From Mycobacterium sp. ST-F2 (GTDB taxonomy: Bacteria > Actinomycetota > Actinomycetes > Mycobacteriales > Mycobacteriaceae), in assembly GCF_001905655.1 (NCBI RefSeq), contig NZ_JMHT01000031.1, positions 1 to 64,000 of the forward strand: DNA of 64,000 nucleotides. The letters run 5' to 3'. Below, piece by piece: positions 35,380 to 44,847 of the stretch. A program made the translations under genes and the position numbers. The notes under the pieces are model-generated. The model worked only from the letters and a program-made list of their open reading frames with translations. It ran no database searches and was not told where the DNA came from. Position 1 is the first letter of the stretch. The number at the start of each line of letters is the position of its first letter.

Positions 35380-36509
35380 ACGGATGCGGCTTCGTTCAGC
35401 TCCTCGAGCCGTCCGGTGGCCTCCAGGTACTCCCGCACCCAGCGCTCGATCACCGCGGACGTCTTCTCCACCTTGGTGAACTGACCGACCACCTGGCCGA
35501 CGGGGTTGAACGCGACGTCGACGCTCTCGTTCGGGTACTTGTGCGTGGCGGCCACCGCCATGCCGGAAACCATGTACTGCAAGGGCATTCCGAGCGGCTT
35601 CGGGTTGCCTTCCTGCTCCCAGGCCTCGGTCCAGTCGTTGCGCAGCATCCGGGCGGGCTTGCCGGTGAACGACCGGCTGCGCACGGTGTCCTTGCTGCTG
35701 GCCTTGGCGTAGGCGGCGTGCTGCTGCTCGGAGTGCTCGCTCTCCTCGACCATGACCCACTGCGACCCGGTCCACGCACCCTGGGTGCCGAGGGCCAGTG
35801 CCGCGGCGATCTGCTGGCCACTGCCGATGCCGCCGGCGGCCAGCACCGGGACGGGTGCGACCTCCTTGACCACCTGGGGCCACAGCACGATCGAACCGAT
35901 CTCACCGCTGTGCCCGCCGGCCTCGCCGCCCTGGGCGATGATGATGTCGACGCCCGCGTCGGCGTGCTTACGGGCCTGCGACGGCGAGCCGCACAGCGCC
36001 GCGACCTTGCGGCCCTCGGCGTGGATGTGGTCGATCATGTCCTTCGGCGGGGTGCCGAGCGCGTTGGCGATCAGCGTGCACTTCGGGTGCTGCAGTGCGA
36101 CCTCGACCTGCGGGGTGGCGGTGGCCTCGGTCCAGCCGAGCAGCTGCAGGGCGTCGTCGTCACTGTGGTCGACGGGGACGCCGTGGTCGGCCAGGATCTT
36201 CTTGGCGAAGTCCAGGTGCTCCTGCGGCACCAGGGCGTTGAGCTGCTTCTTGAGCACCTCGGGATCCAGGTCGACCTGGTCCATGCCCTCGTACTTGTTG
36301 GGGATGACGATGTCGACGCCGTAGGGGTGGTCGCCGATGTTCTCGTCGATCCACTTCAGCTCGATCTCGAGCTGTTCCGGGGAGAAGCCAACGGCGCCCA
36401 GGACGCCGAAGCCGCCGGCTTTGCTGACTGCCACGACCACATCGCGGCAGTGGGTGAAGGCGAAGATCGGGTATTCGATGCCGAGCTGGTCGCAGATAGC
36501 GGTGCGCAT
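35376..36509 (-). CDS. Nitronate monooxygenase/2-nitropropane dioxygenase-like flavoprotein
   Basis: The 377-residue TIM-barrel FMN protein starts MRTAICDQLGIEYPIFAF and carries CGSPSQARKHADAGVDIIIAQGGEAGGHSG and VPVLAAGGIGSGQQIAAALALGTQGAWTGSQW, the FMN-phosphate-binding segments of this family. M. tuberculosis has several such proteins; length and ending recall Rv1894c, which I remember as a KstR-regulon member. Relatives in sterol catabolism (IpdC) act as reductases on ring-derived CoA thioesters, so true nitronate chemistry is not assured. A KstR-like operator lies upstream, in a promoter duplicated from or to cyp125. Confidence 0.85.
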   Translation of the reverse strand: MRTAICDQLGIEYPIFAFTHCRDVVVAVSKAGGFGVLGAVGFSPEQLEIELKWIDENIGDHPYGVDIVIPNKYEGMDQVDLDPEVLKKQLNALVPQEHLDFAKKILADHGVPVDHSDDDALQLLGWTEATATPQVEVALQHPKCTLIANALGTPPKDMIDHIHAEGRKVAALCGSPSQARKHADAGVDIIIAQGGEAGGHSGEIGSIVLWPQVVKEVAPVPVLAAGGIGSGQQIAAALALGTQGAWTGSQWVMVEESEHSEQQHAAYAKASSKDTVRSRSFTGKPARMLRNDWTEAWEQEGNPKPLGMPLQYMVSGMAVAATHKYPNESVDVAFNPVGQVVGQFTKVEKTSAVIERWVREYLEATGRLEELNEAASV

Positions 36510-36550
36510 GGGAGTTCCTTGTGCTGGGGCCGAAGCGGGAGCGGCAAAAC

Positions 36551-36564
36551 TGAAACTTGTTCTA
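36551..36564 (-). promoter_or_regulatory. KstR-like operator of the flavoenzyme gene
   Basis: On the minus strand TAGAACAAGTTTCA fits TNNAACNNGTTNNA exactly. It follows a -10-like TACTAAAT in the same arrangement as at cyp125. Confidence 0.75.
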
Positions 36565-36675
36565 ATTTAGTACCGCGAGTCGGTCCGGTGCGCAAGGCTA
36601 CGCGCGCATTTCGCCACAAATACCGGGCGAATGCCGTTCTTCGGAGTCAGCGCTGCACGAATCGTCGTAGCAAAC
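36559..36675 (-). repeat. Copy B of the duplicated KstR promoter region
   Basis: This segment contains the flavoenzyme promoter and the last ~9 codons of the HAD phosphatase gene. It aligns almost without gaps to 28845-28960 upstream of cyp125, at roughly two-thirds identity by eye with several perfect blocks. Confidence 0.65.
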
Positions 36676-37381
36676 CGGGCCGGTGCCCGGGTGCGGCCGC
36701 TGCGCGCACCACGGTCCAGCCGAGTCGCTCGGCTTCGGCTGCCAGTCCCGGCCGCGGATTCACGGGGATCGGGTGGCCCACGGCGTGCATCAGCGGCAGG
36801 TCCTCGTCGCCGTCGGCGTAGAAGTAACTTTGTTGCAGGTCAACGTGATTGGCCAGGCTGAACTCCTCGACCGCGGTGGCCTTGCGGTGGCCCCACACGA
36901 TGGGCCGGACGATGTCGCCCGTGAGCGTGCCGTCGCCGTCGACGGTGAAGTGGTTGCAGATGACGTGCTCGACGCCGAGAAAGCGGGCCAGCGGCATGAC
37001 GTGCATGGTCAATGCCGACGAACTCAAGACCACCTTGTGGCCCGACCGCTGATGGGCGTGCACGACCTCGCGCATGGTCGGGAACATCCTGGCCCGCACG
37101 TGGCTGTGGAACAGTTCTTCGCCCAGCGACTCCTGCTCGGCCAGCGACTCGCCGCGCATGTAGCCGGCAGCCCGGATCAGCAGCCGCTCAAACTCCATGC
37201 GGCGCAACTTGTATCGCACCGTCGCCTCGAGAATGCCGGTCAGCTCCCCGAAGGCCGCCTGCCGCTGCCGGAACCGGTGGGCGGCGTGCACCGTCGCGAT
37301 GAAACCGGACACCAGCGTGCCGTCGACGTCGAAGAACGCGCCGACGCGCGAGTCGAGCGGCCCTGCGTTCGGCGCGGACAT
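36647..37381 (-). CDS. HAD-superfamily phosphatase, SerB/HAD-IB type
   Basis: The 244-residue protein has all HAD motifs: motif I FFDVDGTLVSG (nucleophile DxD), motif II VVLSSSALTMHV, and motif III/IV FYADGDEDLPLMHAVGHPIPVNP. The long cap between I and II marks the IB subclass that includes phosphoserine and acyl-phosphate phosphatases. In mycobacteria such genes are often labelled SerB-like, but the substrate is uncertain. The ATG at 37381 is chosen because homology begins at AFFDVDG soon after. It lies upstream of the flavoenzyme gene on the same strand, but a KstR-type promoter separates them. Confidence 0.85.
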   Translation of the reverse strand: MSAPNAGPLDSRVGAFFDVDGTLVSGFIATVHAAHRFRQRQAAFGELTGILEATVRYKLRRMEFERLLIRAAGYMRGESLAEQESLGEELFHSHVRARMFPTMREVVHAHQRSGHKVVLSSSALTMHVMPLARFLGVEHVICNHFTVDGDGTLTGDIVRPIVWGHRKATAVEEFSLANHVDLQQSYFYADGDEDLPLMHAVGHPIPVNPRPGLAAEAERLGWTVVRAAAAPGHRPGLLRRFVQR

Positions 37382-37453
37382 GCCGACCAGTATGCCGGGA
37401 TTGCGCGCGCGGCCTCCCGGGAACCCATCGTGCGGGCGGTAGCGTGACCCGTC

Positions 37454-38191
37454 ATGGGACGCGTGGACGGAAAAGTTGCACTGATCACTGGCGGCGCACG
37501 GGGCATGGGTGCGGCGCACGCCCGCATGCTGGTCGCAGAGGGCGCCAAGGTCGTCATCGGCGACATCCTCGACGAACCGGGCGAGGCGCTGGCCGCCGAA
37601 CTGGGTGACGCGGCGCGCTACGTCCACCTCGACGTCACAGACGCCGATCAGTGGGCAGCCGCGGTCGCCACGGCCACCGAACAGTTCGGTCTGCTGAACG
37701 TTCTGGTCAACAACGCCGGCATCAGTGCCCTCGGAAAAATCGGCGAGTTCGACATGGCCAAGTGGCAGAAGTGCATCGACGTCAACCTCACCGGCACCTT
37801 CCTGGGTATGCAGGCCGTCGTCGCGCCGATGCGGGAGGCAGGCAGCGGCTCGATCATCAACATCTCGTCCATCGAGGGCATGCGCGGTGCGACACTTTTG
37901 CACGCGTACGTCGCATCCAAGTGGGCGGTGCGCGGGCTGACCAAGTCGGCGGCCATAGACCTGGGCAAGGACAAGATCCGGGTCAACACGGTGCTGCCGG
38001 GCTTCATCCGCACGCCGATGACGAAATATTTTCCCGACGACATGATGACCGCGCCGCTGGGCCGGCCCGGGCAGGCCGACGAGGTAGCGACCTTTGTGGT
38101 CTTCCTGGCCAGCGACGAATCGTCGTTTGCCACCGGCGGCGAGTTCGTCGTCGACGGCGGTCTGACCACCGACGTGCCACACAAGTTCTGA
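37454..38191 (+). CDS. SDR oxidoreductase, 3-alpha/20-beta-hydroxysteroid dehydrogenase-like
   Basis: The 245-residue short-chain dehydrogenase has the cofactor motif TGGARGMGAAHAR, the NNAG motif LVNNAGISALG, the catalytic Ser in IINISSIEGMRG and YVASKWAVRG with the Tyr and Lys, then PGFIRTPMT. The segment GDILDEPGEALAAELGDAARYVHLDVTD is close to M. tuberculosis Rv2002 (FabG3, a 20-beta-hydroxysteroid dehydrogenase) as recalled. It probably oxidises or reduces a hydroxyl/keto group on a steroid or similar substrate with NAD(H). It is divergent from the HAD gene, 72 bp apart. Confidence 0.85.
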   Translation: MGRVDGKVALITGGARGMGAAHARMLVAEGAKVVIGDILDEPGEALAAELGDAARYVHLDVTDADQWAAAVATATEQFGLLNVLVNNAGISALGKIGEFDMAKWQKCIDVNLTGTFLGMQAVVAPMREAGSGSIINISSIEGMRGATLLHAYVASKWAVRGLTKSAAIDLGKDKIRVNTVLPGFIRTPMTKYFPDDMMTAPLGRPGQADEVATFVVFLASDESSFATGGEFVVDGGLTTDVPHKF

Positions 38192-38221
38192 CCTCAGCGA
38201 TTCCGGAACTGCCGGTCTGAC

Positions 38222-38241
38222 GGGGCACAATGAGGTGCCCC
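38222..38241 (+). terminator. Small hairpin after the SDR gene
   Basis: ggggcac-aatgag-gtgcccc is a perfect 7-bp stem ~30 bp beyond the SDR stop. There is no T-run. It is a plausible weak terminator. Confidence 0.5.
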
Positions 38242-38307
38242 CACATCGCGCACCCCCGTGTTGAAGCGCGCTGAAGATCCGGAGGGAGCAGGGCTATCTC
38301 GACCTCG

Positions 38308-41205
38308 ATGCGCCGCGGTGCAGTGCTGGGTGCCGTCATTTCCCTGGTGCTGCTGTTCGCGTGCACCGGTGATCTGCCGCGCCTGCTGAAGCCCATGAGC
38401 GAGGCCGCCGAGGTCGAGCTGGCGCAGGGGTGGCAACTGGCCTCCGCGCAGGGCCTGGCGGCCACCGGAGCGCAGCTCAGCAGCGACGGGTTCGCGCCGT
38501 CCGGTCCCGGCTGGCACCAGGTGCGGCACATGCCGGCGACGGTGCTGCAGGCGCTGCAGGACGACGGCACCTACCCGGATCTCTACTACGGCAACAATCT
38601 GCTGACCAAGGTGCCTCAGGACCTGTACAAGCAGGACTGGTGGTACCGCACGACGTTCGTCGCGCCGGTCGGGCATTCGACCTACCGCCTGAACTTCCCG
38701 GGTATCAACTACCGGGCCGAGATCTGGCTGAACGGCCATCAGATCGCCGACAGCAAGCATGTCGCGGGCATGTACGTCGACCACACCCTGGACGTGTCGC
38801 AGTGGATCGACCGCGGCCGCACCAACACGCTGGCCGTCAAGGTCACCCCGGAGCGGGCGCTGCAGGACGTCGACGGCGTCGAGCTGGCCGACAGCTGGTT
38901 CGACTGGATCAACTGGAACTACCTCGGGTACCAGGGGCCGAACAAGAACCCGGCCAACGGCAACTCGTTCGTGGCGGACCGCAACGCCGGCATCTTCAAG
39001 CCGGTCACCCTCAAGATGTCCGGCGATGTCGCGTTCACCGATGCCACCGTGAACAGCTGGCTGCCGTTGCCGCGCACCGACAGCGCGCAACTGACCGTCC
39101 GGTCGGGCCTCACCAACTATGCGGCCGATCGGGTCAGCGGCGTCGTGCGGGCGACCATCAGCCGGCCCGGCAAGCCCGATATCCGGGTCGAGCAGCCGGT
39201 GTCGCTGGCGCCGGGGGAGAGCCGTGATGTCACGTTCAGCCCCGGCGACTTCGAGGACCTGAAGGTCTCCAATCCCGATCTGTGGTGGCCCTACACCATG
39301 GGCAAGCCCGACCTGTACGACCTGCGGCTGCAGTTCCTCCAGTTCGGTCAGGCGACCGACGAGATGACGCAGCGGTTCGGTATCCGGTCCATCGAGCAGG
39401 GCCGCGACGGCAGCGAGGAATTCCCGCAACTGGGGTCCGGCGGCAACTTCTATCTGAAGGTCAACGGCCGCGACTTCCTGGCGCGGGGTGCCACCTACAC
39501 GCCGGATCTGCTGTACCGCGACGATCCCGACCGCGACAACGCGATCCTGCGCTACGTCAAGGATCTGGGTCTGAACATGATCCGGATGGAATCCAAGATT
39601 CCCGGTTCGCGCTTCATCGAACGGGCCGACGAAATGGGCATCCCACTGATGGTGGGCTGGATGTGCTGCAACCAGTGGGAGAAGTGGCCGCAGTGGGGCC
39701 AGGAGGATCACCGCGTCGCGCAGGACAGCCTGCGCTCGCAGATCCTGATGCTGCGCTCGCATGCCTCGGCATTCGTCTGGGCCAACGCCAGCGACGGGCA
39801 TCCGCCGGCCGACATCCTCGCGCAGTACCACGACATTCTGCGAAAGCTGAACTGGCAGAACGCCGTTGTCGACACGGTGTCGTCGTACACGACGGATTCG
39901 CAGGGCAACCGGCTGTGGGACGGCATCCAGATGGCCGGCCCCTACACCTGGCGGCCCCCGGCATACTGGTTCGACGGGGACTACGCCGCCGCCCGCGGCG
40001 CGTCGGCCGAACAGGGCGACAACGAGCACATCCCGCCGTTCGCGAGCCTGCGCAAGTTCATCCCGCCGGACAAGCTCTGGCCGATCAACGACATGTGGTA
40101 CTTCCACGCCGGCTCCAACCCCGGCAACGAGGCGCTGGCGAGCATCCGCGACGCCGTCGTCCAGCGCTACGGATCCTCCACCGGCGCTGAGGAATTCACG
40201 CGCAAGGCCCAACTCGCCCACTACGAGGCGACGCGGGCCCAGTTCGAGTCGTTCGCCGCACTGGGCTGGGCGGACCACAAGATGACGATCTACTGGATGC
40301 TCAACAACCACTGGCCGTCGTTCTTCGGCAACATCTTCGACTACTACCTGCGCCCGGGCGGTGCGTACTACGGCGCGAAGAAGGGCCTGCAGCCGCTGTC
40401 GGTCACGTTCGACTCGTACGCGACCGGCGACCACAGCACCGCCAAGATCAGCATCACCAACCAGAGCCCGGACAATGCCACGGGGCTCCGTGTTCGTACC
40501 CGGGTGTACGACCTCAACGGGGTCATGCGCGACGACCGCGTCAGTGACCCGACCGACGTGGCATCCGGTACGGCCGCGGTGGCGCTGACGCTGCCGCGTC
40601 TCGTACCCGACTCCCGGGTGTTCTTCGTGCGGTGCGAACTCGTGAACCCGAGCGGCCAGGTGATCGCCAACAACGATTACTGGCAGTCCCAGCAGGACGA
40701 CATCGGTGACCCCCGCAAAGACGTCGCCTTCGAGCTGCACCAGACAGCATGGGCCGACATGACACCGCTGAACTACATGCAGAAGGCGCAGCTCGAGGTC
40801 AGCGCCGCCAGTTCGGCGAACGACGACGGCCAGCAGGTCGTCGACATCACGCTGCGCAACCCGACCAAGCAGGTCGCGTTCTTCGCGCGGGCGGAGCTGA
40901 CCACCGCCCCGGACGCCGACGAAATCCTGCCCATCGAGTACAGCGACAACTACGTCACGGTGTATCCGGGGGAGACGGCGCACGTGCGTGGCCTGGTGCC
41001 GAAACCGGGTGTGAATGCGGGCTGGGTCCGCGTCGGTGGCTACAACACGCCGCCGGTGACCGTTCCGGTCACGGGCAACTCCCGGCCCTCAGACTCGGCG
41101 GACGCCGCGTCCCGCGCTGCGATCGCCGACCCCGGTCTTGCCGAGCCCGCGACCCGGCCCGCGACACCGGAAGCGGTACCGCGGGTTCCGCGGCCCGGCG
41201 CATAG
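38308..41205 (+). CDS. GH2-type exo-beta-glycosidase lipoprotein (glucosaminidase/mannosidase-like)
   Basis: The 965-residue protein has an N-terminal lipoprotein-type signal (LVLLFAC). The usual GH2 modules follow: a sugar-binding jelly roll (YRTTFVAP..GINYRAEIWLNG), an Ig-like domain, a TIM barrel from residue ~390 (NFYLKVNGRDFLARGATYTPDLLYRDD), and C-terminal beta domains. The barrel motif FVWANASDGHPPADI resembles the Asp-containing acid/base region of exo-beta-D-glucosaminidases such as CsxA. SAEQGDNEHIPPFASLRKFIP carries the candidate nucleophile Glu. It probably trims a surface or environmental glycan outside the membrane. The start at 38308 has a purine-rich site ~20 bp upstream. Confidence 0.8.
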   Translation: MRRGAVLGAVISLVLLFACTGDLPRLLKPMSEAAEVELAQGWQLASAQGLAATGAQLSSDGFAPSGPGWHQVRHMPATVLQALQDDGTYPDLYYGNNLLTKVPQDLYKQDWWYRTTFVAPVGHSTYRLNFPGINYRAEIWLNGHQIADSKHVAGMYVDHTLDVSQWIDRGRTNTLAVKVTPERALQDVDGVELADSWFDWINWNYLGYQGPNKNPANGNSFVADRNAGIFKPVTLKMSGDVAFTDATVNSWLPLPRTDSAQLTVRSGLTNYAADRVSGVVRATISRPGKPDIRVEQPVSLAPGESRDVTFSPGDFEDLKVSNPDLWWPYTMGKPDLYDLRLQFLQFGQATDEMTQRFGIRSIEQGRDGSEEFPQLGSGGNFYLKVNGRDFLARGATYTPDLLYRDDPDRDNAILRYVKDLGLNMIRMESKIPGSRFIERADEMGIPLMVGWMCCNQWEKWPQWGQEDHRVAQDSLRSQILMLRSHASAFVWANASDGHPPADILAQYHDILRKLNWQNAVVDTVSSYTTDSQGNRLWDGIQMAGPYTWRPPAYWFDGDYAAARGASAEQGDNEHIPPFASLRKFIPPDKLWPINDMWYFHAGSNPGNEALASIRDAVVQRYGSSTGAEEFTRKAQLAHYEATRAQFESFAALGWADHKMTIYWMLNNHWPSFFGNIFDYYLRPGGAYYGAKKGLQPLSVTFDSYATGDHSTAKISITNQSPDNATGLRVRTRVYDLNGVMRDDRVSDPTDVASGTAAVALTLPRLVPDSRVFFVRCELVNPSGQVIANNDYWQSQQDDIGDPRKDVAFELHQTAWADMTPLNYMQKAQLEVSAASSANDDGQQVVDITLRNPTKQVAFFARAELTTAPDADEILPIEYSDNYVTVYPGETAHVRGLVPKPGVNAGWVRVGGYNTPPVTVPVTGNSRPSDSADAASRAAIADPGLAEPATRPATPEAVPRVPRPGA

Positions 41206-41238
41206 GACATGATTGACGCAGACACGAAGGAGAATTTG

Positions 41239-41457
41239 ATGGCTGACGAACGTTCCGCACTGGCCGAGCGCACCGCCTCTAGCGGGTGGCAGCGCCACAC
41301 GGACGACCGCGTCGACGTCTACCTGCGTGGCAATTCCCGGGTGCGCGTGATCTGGCGCGGTGACGACGCGATCAGCGGTGGCACGCGCTTCCAGGACGAC
41401 ATCATGGAGCAATACACGCGCGAGCTCGATACCGTGCGCGCCTGGCTGACGGTCTGA
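41239..41457 (+). CDS. Small conserved hypothetical protein
   Basis: The 72-residue soluble protein starts MADERSALAERT with GAAGGAG 8 bp upstream, so the ATG at 41239 is preferred over an upstream one at 41209. It is charged and has the pattern of a short beta-strand set (RVDVYLRGNSRVRVIWRGDDAISGG) followed by a helix. I recognise no family. It sits between the GH2 lipoprotein gene and cinA on the same strand, with 33 and 30 bp gaps, so it may be cotranscribed with either. Confidence 0.65.
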   Translation: MADERSALAERTASSGWQRHTDDRVDVYLRGNSRVRVIWRGDDAISGGTRFQDDIMEQYTRELDTVRAWLTV

Positions 41458-41487
41458 CCCGGCCCGCAGCGCCGTACCCTGATCGCC

Positions 41488-42774
41488 ATGGGCGTGCGCG
41501 CGGGCATCGTGGTGACGGGGACCGAAGTTCTCACCGGACGGGTCCAGGACCTCAATGGGCCGTGGCTGGCGGATCGGCTGCTGGAGTCCGGCATCGAACT
41601 CGCGCACATCACCATCTGTGGTGACCGGCCTGAAGACATTGAGTCTCAACTGAATTTCCTCGCCGACGAGGGTGTCGACCTCATCGTCACCAGCGGCGGT
41701 CTCGGCCCGACAGCCGACGACATGACGGTCGCCGTGGTGGCCAAGTTCTGTGGCCGTGAGCTGGTGCTCGACGAGGCTCTCGAGGCACGCATCGCCGAGA
41801 TCCTGCGGTCCTTCATGGGCCGGTTCCCCGGCGCAGATTTCGACGCCGTACGGGCGGCGAACCGCAAGCAGGCGTTGGTGCCCGCCGGTGAAGGGGTCGA
41901 GATTCTCGACCCTGTCGGTACGGCGCCGGGCGTCGTCGTCACCCGGCTCGGGGGCGGGCCGACGGTCATGGTGCTGCCCGGGCCGCCCCGCGAACTGCAG
42001 CCGATGTGGGCCCGCGCCAGCGAGACGGCCACCGCCCAACGCGCCGTGGCCGGCCGCACGATCTACCGGCAGGAGACCATCCGGATGTTCGGCCTGCCCG
42101 AATCCGGGCTGGCCGAGACCCTGCGCGAGGCCGAAACCCTCGTGCCCGGTTTCGCGGGCCTGGAGATCACGACGTGCCTGCGTCGCGGCGAGCTGGAGAT
42201 CGTCACGCGCTACGAGCCCGGCGCTGCCGAGAGCTACCGGAAGCTGGCCGGGTTGCTCCGCGAACGCCACCCGCACGAGGTCTTCTCCGAGGACGGTTCG
42301 CTGGTGGACGACCAAGTGGCACAACTGCTTTCGGGTCGCACCATTGCCACGGCGGAATCCTGCACTGCGGGTCTGCTGGCAGCCCGGCTGGCCGACCGGC
42401 CCGGCTCGTCGGCCTATCTGGCCGGCGGGGTGGTGTCGTACTCGAACGGGGCCAAGGCCGAGCTGCTGGGCGTCGATCCGGCATTGATCGCCGGCCATGG
42501 CGCGGTGTCCGAACCGGTGGCCGAGGCCATGGCGGCCGGCGCACTGCAGCGGTTCGGCGCCGACGTCGCCGTGGGCATCACCGGCATCGCCGGCCCGGGC
42601 GGCGGCAGCGACGAAAAGCCTGTCGGCACGGTGTGTTTCAGTGTGCGGGTGGCCGACAGCGCGCCGCACACCCGGACCATCCACCTGCCCGGCAACCGGG
42701 CGGACATTCGCGAGCGGTCGACGACCGTCGCCATGCACATGCTGCGCCGGGTGCTCGGTGGCGCGACCGTCTGA
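41488..42774 (+). CDS. cinA: CinA-family protein (competence/damage-inducible, NMN amidohydrolase domain)
   Basis: The 428-residue protein has an N-terminal molybdopterin-binding-like (COG1058) domain with [25 protein letters not shown] and [14 protein letters not shown]. The C-terminal CinA domain has [19 protein letters not shown] and [20 protein letters not shown]. The C-domain hydrolyses nicotinamide mononucleotide to NaMN and the N-domain acts as an ADP-ribose pyrophosphatase in characterised members. It matches M. tuberculosis Rv1901. The stop lies one base from the convergent hydrolase stop. Confidence 0.93.
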   Translation: MGVRAGIVVTGTEVLTGRVQDLNGPWLADRLLESGIELAHITICGDRPEDIESQLNFLADEGVDLIVTSGGLGPTADDMTVAVVAKFCGRELVLDEALEARIAEILRSFMGRFPGADFDAVRAANRKQALVPAGEGVEILDPVGTAPGVVVTRLGGGPTVMVLPGPPRELQPMWARASETATAQRAVAGRTIYRQETIRMFGLPESGLAETLREAETLVPGFAGLEITTCLRRGELEIVTRYEPGAAESYRKLAGLLRERHPHEVFSEDGSLVDDQVAQLLSGRTIATAESCTAGLLAARLADRPGSSAYLAGGVVSYSNGAKAELLGVDPALIAGHGAVSEPVAEAMAAGALQRFGADVAVGITGIAGPGGGSDEKPVGTVCFSVRVADSAPHTRTIHLPGNRADIRERSTTVAMHMLRRVLGGATV

Positions 42775-42775
42775 C

Positions 42776-43687
42776 CTACTGCGCGGCCAGGTCGGCGTCC
42801 CAGACCTCGAGAATCCTGGTCAGGATGTCCTCTGGCACACCGAGGCCTGCGAGGTGGCTTTCGCCCGGCAGCGTGTACATCTCGGCATCGGCGATTCGCG
42901 CGACAGCATGCTCACCGTGGGCATAGGGCACGATGTGGTCGGCATCGCCGTGCCACCAGCGCACCGGCACCTTGATGTCCTCGAGCCGGAAACCCCAGTC
43001 GCGGGCGAACACGACGATGTCGGCGAACGGTGCCGCGAGCTGTTTGCGGCTGCCGTTGAGCAGATCGTCGAGGAACATCGCCTTGAACTCGGGACGGCTC
43101 AACAGGTTTCGGTCGCCGTCGGGGGAGATGCGGGCGTACAGATCCAGGGCGGGGGAGCCGAACGGCCCGATCAACTTGATCAGCGAGCCGGCCACCCAGC
43201 GGATGGGGGTGTCGGCGACCTCGATGACAGGCCGGACGATCTTGGCCAGCTCCATGAGCCCGCTGCTGATGCCGTCCTCACCGATCAGCGGGGCGACGCC
43301 GCCGAGCACCGCGGCCATCACCACCCGGTCGGGCATGGCGGCCGCGGTGGCCAGCGTGTAGGGGCCGCCGCCGGACAGGCCGATCACCGCGAACCGGTTG
43401 ATGCCGAGGGTGTCGGCAATGGTCCGCAGATCGTCGGTGAACCCGAGCACGTTCTCGTACTGGTACGGCGTCGACGAGCCGATGCCCGGCCGGTCGATAC
43501 CGATCAGCCGGATGTTCTTTCGCGCGGCGAACGTGCGGGCCTCGGTCGGGATCTGACGACGCGCACCGGGCGTCCCGTGCAGCCAGAACACGGCCCGCCC
43601 CTGCGGATTTCCGAACTCGGCGAAACTGATCTGGCGGTCCTCGCCGACGGCAATGTTGCCTTCCAGCTTCGGGCGCTCAATCGACAT
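42776..43687 (-). CDS. Alpha/beta hydrolase
   Basis: The 303-residue protein has an alpha/beta-hydrolase fold: VFWLHGTPGARRQ (oxyanion loop), IGIDRPGIGSSTPYQYEN, nucleophile elbow IGLSGGGPY, a late VPVRWWHGDADHIVPYAHGEH with the acid Asp, and PGESHLAG with the catalytic His. There is no signal peptide. The substrate is unknown; it resembles many mycobacterial esterase/epoxide-hydrolase-like proteins. ATG at 43687 is chosen, with 43693 as an alternative. It is convergent with cinA. Confidence 0.85.
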   Translation of the reverse strand: MSIERPKLEGNIAVGEDRQISFAEFGNPQGRAVFWLHGTPGARRQIPTEARTFAARKNIRLIGIDRPGIGSSTPYQYENVLGFTDDLRTIADTLGINRFAVIGLSGGGPYTLATAAAMPDRVVMAAVLGGVAPLIGEDGISSGLMELAKIVRPVIEVADTPIRWVAGSLIKLIGPFGSPALDLYARISPDGDRNLLSRPEFKAMFLDDLLNGSRKQLAAPFADIVVFARDWGFRLEDIKVPVRWWHGDADHIVPYAHGEHAVARIADAEMYTLPGESHLAGLGVPEDILTRILEVWDADLAAQ

Positions 43688-43721
43688 GACCATGGCCAGA
43701 TTGTCGCACGCAGGGGTACGG

Positions 43722-44696
43722 CTACCCCGCGCTGCGGGCGTCGACGCGGGTCTTCCAGAGGCTCGCCACGGTCGTCACGACGAGCGTGACGATGATGACG
43801 GCGAGCGACAGCAGTGTCGGAATCTCCGGCACCTCCACGTGATGCCCGCCGTTGATGAACGGCAGCGTGTTCTCGTGCAGGGCGTGCAGGATCAGCTTCA
43901 CGCCGATGAAGGCCAGGATGAAGGCCAGTCCCTGCGACAGGTAGACCAGGCGCTTGAGCATGTCGCCGAGCAGGAAATACAGCTGGCGCAGGCCCATGAG
44001 GGCGAAGACGTTCGCGGTGAACACCAGGTACGGCTCCTGGGTCAGGCCGTAGATCGCGGGGATGGAGTCGAGCGCGAACAGCAGGTCCGTCGTGCCGAGG
44101 GCGATGATGACCAGGATCATCGGGGTCAGCACCCGCTTGCCGCCCACCGTGGTGTGCAGTTTGTTGCCGTCCCACTGGTCGGAGGCCTTCAGATACTTGC
44201 GGGCGAACCGCACCATCGAGTTCTCGGCGTCGTCGTCGTGTTCGGTGTCGCGGGCGAGCTTGATCGCGGTGTACACGAGGAACGCGCCGAACAGGTAGAA
44301 AATCCACGAGAACTGCGAAATGGCAACGGCGCCAAGGGCGATGAAGATGCCCCGGAAGATCAGCGCCAGGATGATGCCGATCAGCAGGACCTGCTGCTGC
44401 AGGACCCTGGGCACCTTGAAGCTGGCCATGATGATCAGGAAGATGAAGAGGTTGTCGACCGACAGGCTGTATTCGGTGAGCCAGCCGGCGAAGTACTCGA
44501 CGCCGTACTGACCGCCGTGGAAGTGCCACACCCAGATGCCGAAAGCGACAGCGAGGCCGATGTAGGTCGCGAGGTAGCCGGCGGTCTCGCGTTTGGTCGG
44601 TTCGTGCGGCCGGCGGCCGATCACCACGACGTCGAAAAGCAGAACGGCGATGGTCACCCCGAGGGTGATGGACCATTCGAGCGTAGAAACATTCAT
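43722..44696 (-). CDS. TerC-family membrane protein, probable Mn2+ exporter
   Basis: The 324-residue protein has about nine membrane helices and the TerC family signatures TEYSLSVDNLFIFLIIM and TTDLLFALDSIPAIYGLTQEPYLVFTANVFALMGLRQLYFLL, with membrane-embedded Asp residues that may coordinate metal. TerC proteins behind yybP-ykoY riboswitches are manganese exporters or metallate exported enzymes. A well-formed yybP-ykoY element lies in its leader, giving direct evidence for Mn2+ control. The ATG at 44696 (MNVSTLEWS) is chosen; the longer frame would run into the riboswitch. Confidence 0.88.
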   Translation of the reverse strand: MNVSTLEWSITLGVTIAVLLFDVVVIGRRPHEPTKRETAGYLATYIGLAVAFGIWVWHFHGGQYGVEYFAGWLTEYSLSVDNLFIFLIIMASFKVPRVLQQQVLLIGIILALIFRGIFIALGAVAISQFSWIFYLFGAFLVYTAIKLARDTEHDDDAENSMVRFARKYLKASDQWDGNKLHTTVGGKRVLTPMILVIIALGTTDLLFALDSIPAIYGLTQEPYLVFTANVFALMGLRQLYFLLGDMLKRLVYLSQGLAFILAFIGVKLILHALHENTLPFINGGHHVEVPEIPTLLSLAVIIVTLVVTTVASLWKTRVDARSAG

Positions 44697-44721
44697 GCGG
44701 GGGCGCCTCCAGGCGTCAACG

Positions 44722-44826
44722 AGCGGCTGAGGTCTCTGCCGCCGCCGAAACGGCCCACGGCACCGGCTGCCCAACGTTGGGCAACGTGATGACGACACCG
44801 TGGCGAAGGAATACTCCCCTCGGGAG
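44722..44826 (-). ncRNA. yybP-ykoY (Mn2+) riboswitch upstream of terC
   Basis: On the minus strand the leader contains the conserved 5' block GAGGGGAGTA (44811-44820) and the 3' block GGCAGAGACCTC (44728-44739), which are the hallmarks of the yybP-ykoY class. Between them are stems CCACGG/CCGTGG and the perfect hairpin gcccaacgttgggc (44768-44781). The element ends ~25 bp before the terC start. This class binds Mn2+ and turns on efflux genes. Confidence 0.8.
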
Positions 44827-44847
44827 CCATTATCGCAGACGTCGCTG

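Noticed and set aside
38194..40983. 929-codon frame antisense to the GH2 gene
   Set aside because: It is shadow coding with repetitive Arg/Val/Asp content and no recognisable domain. The GH2 protein on the other strand has full domain structure.
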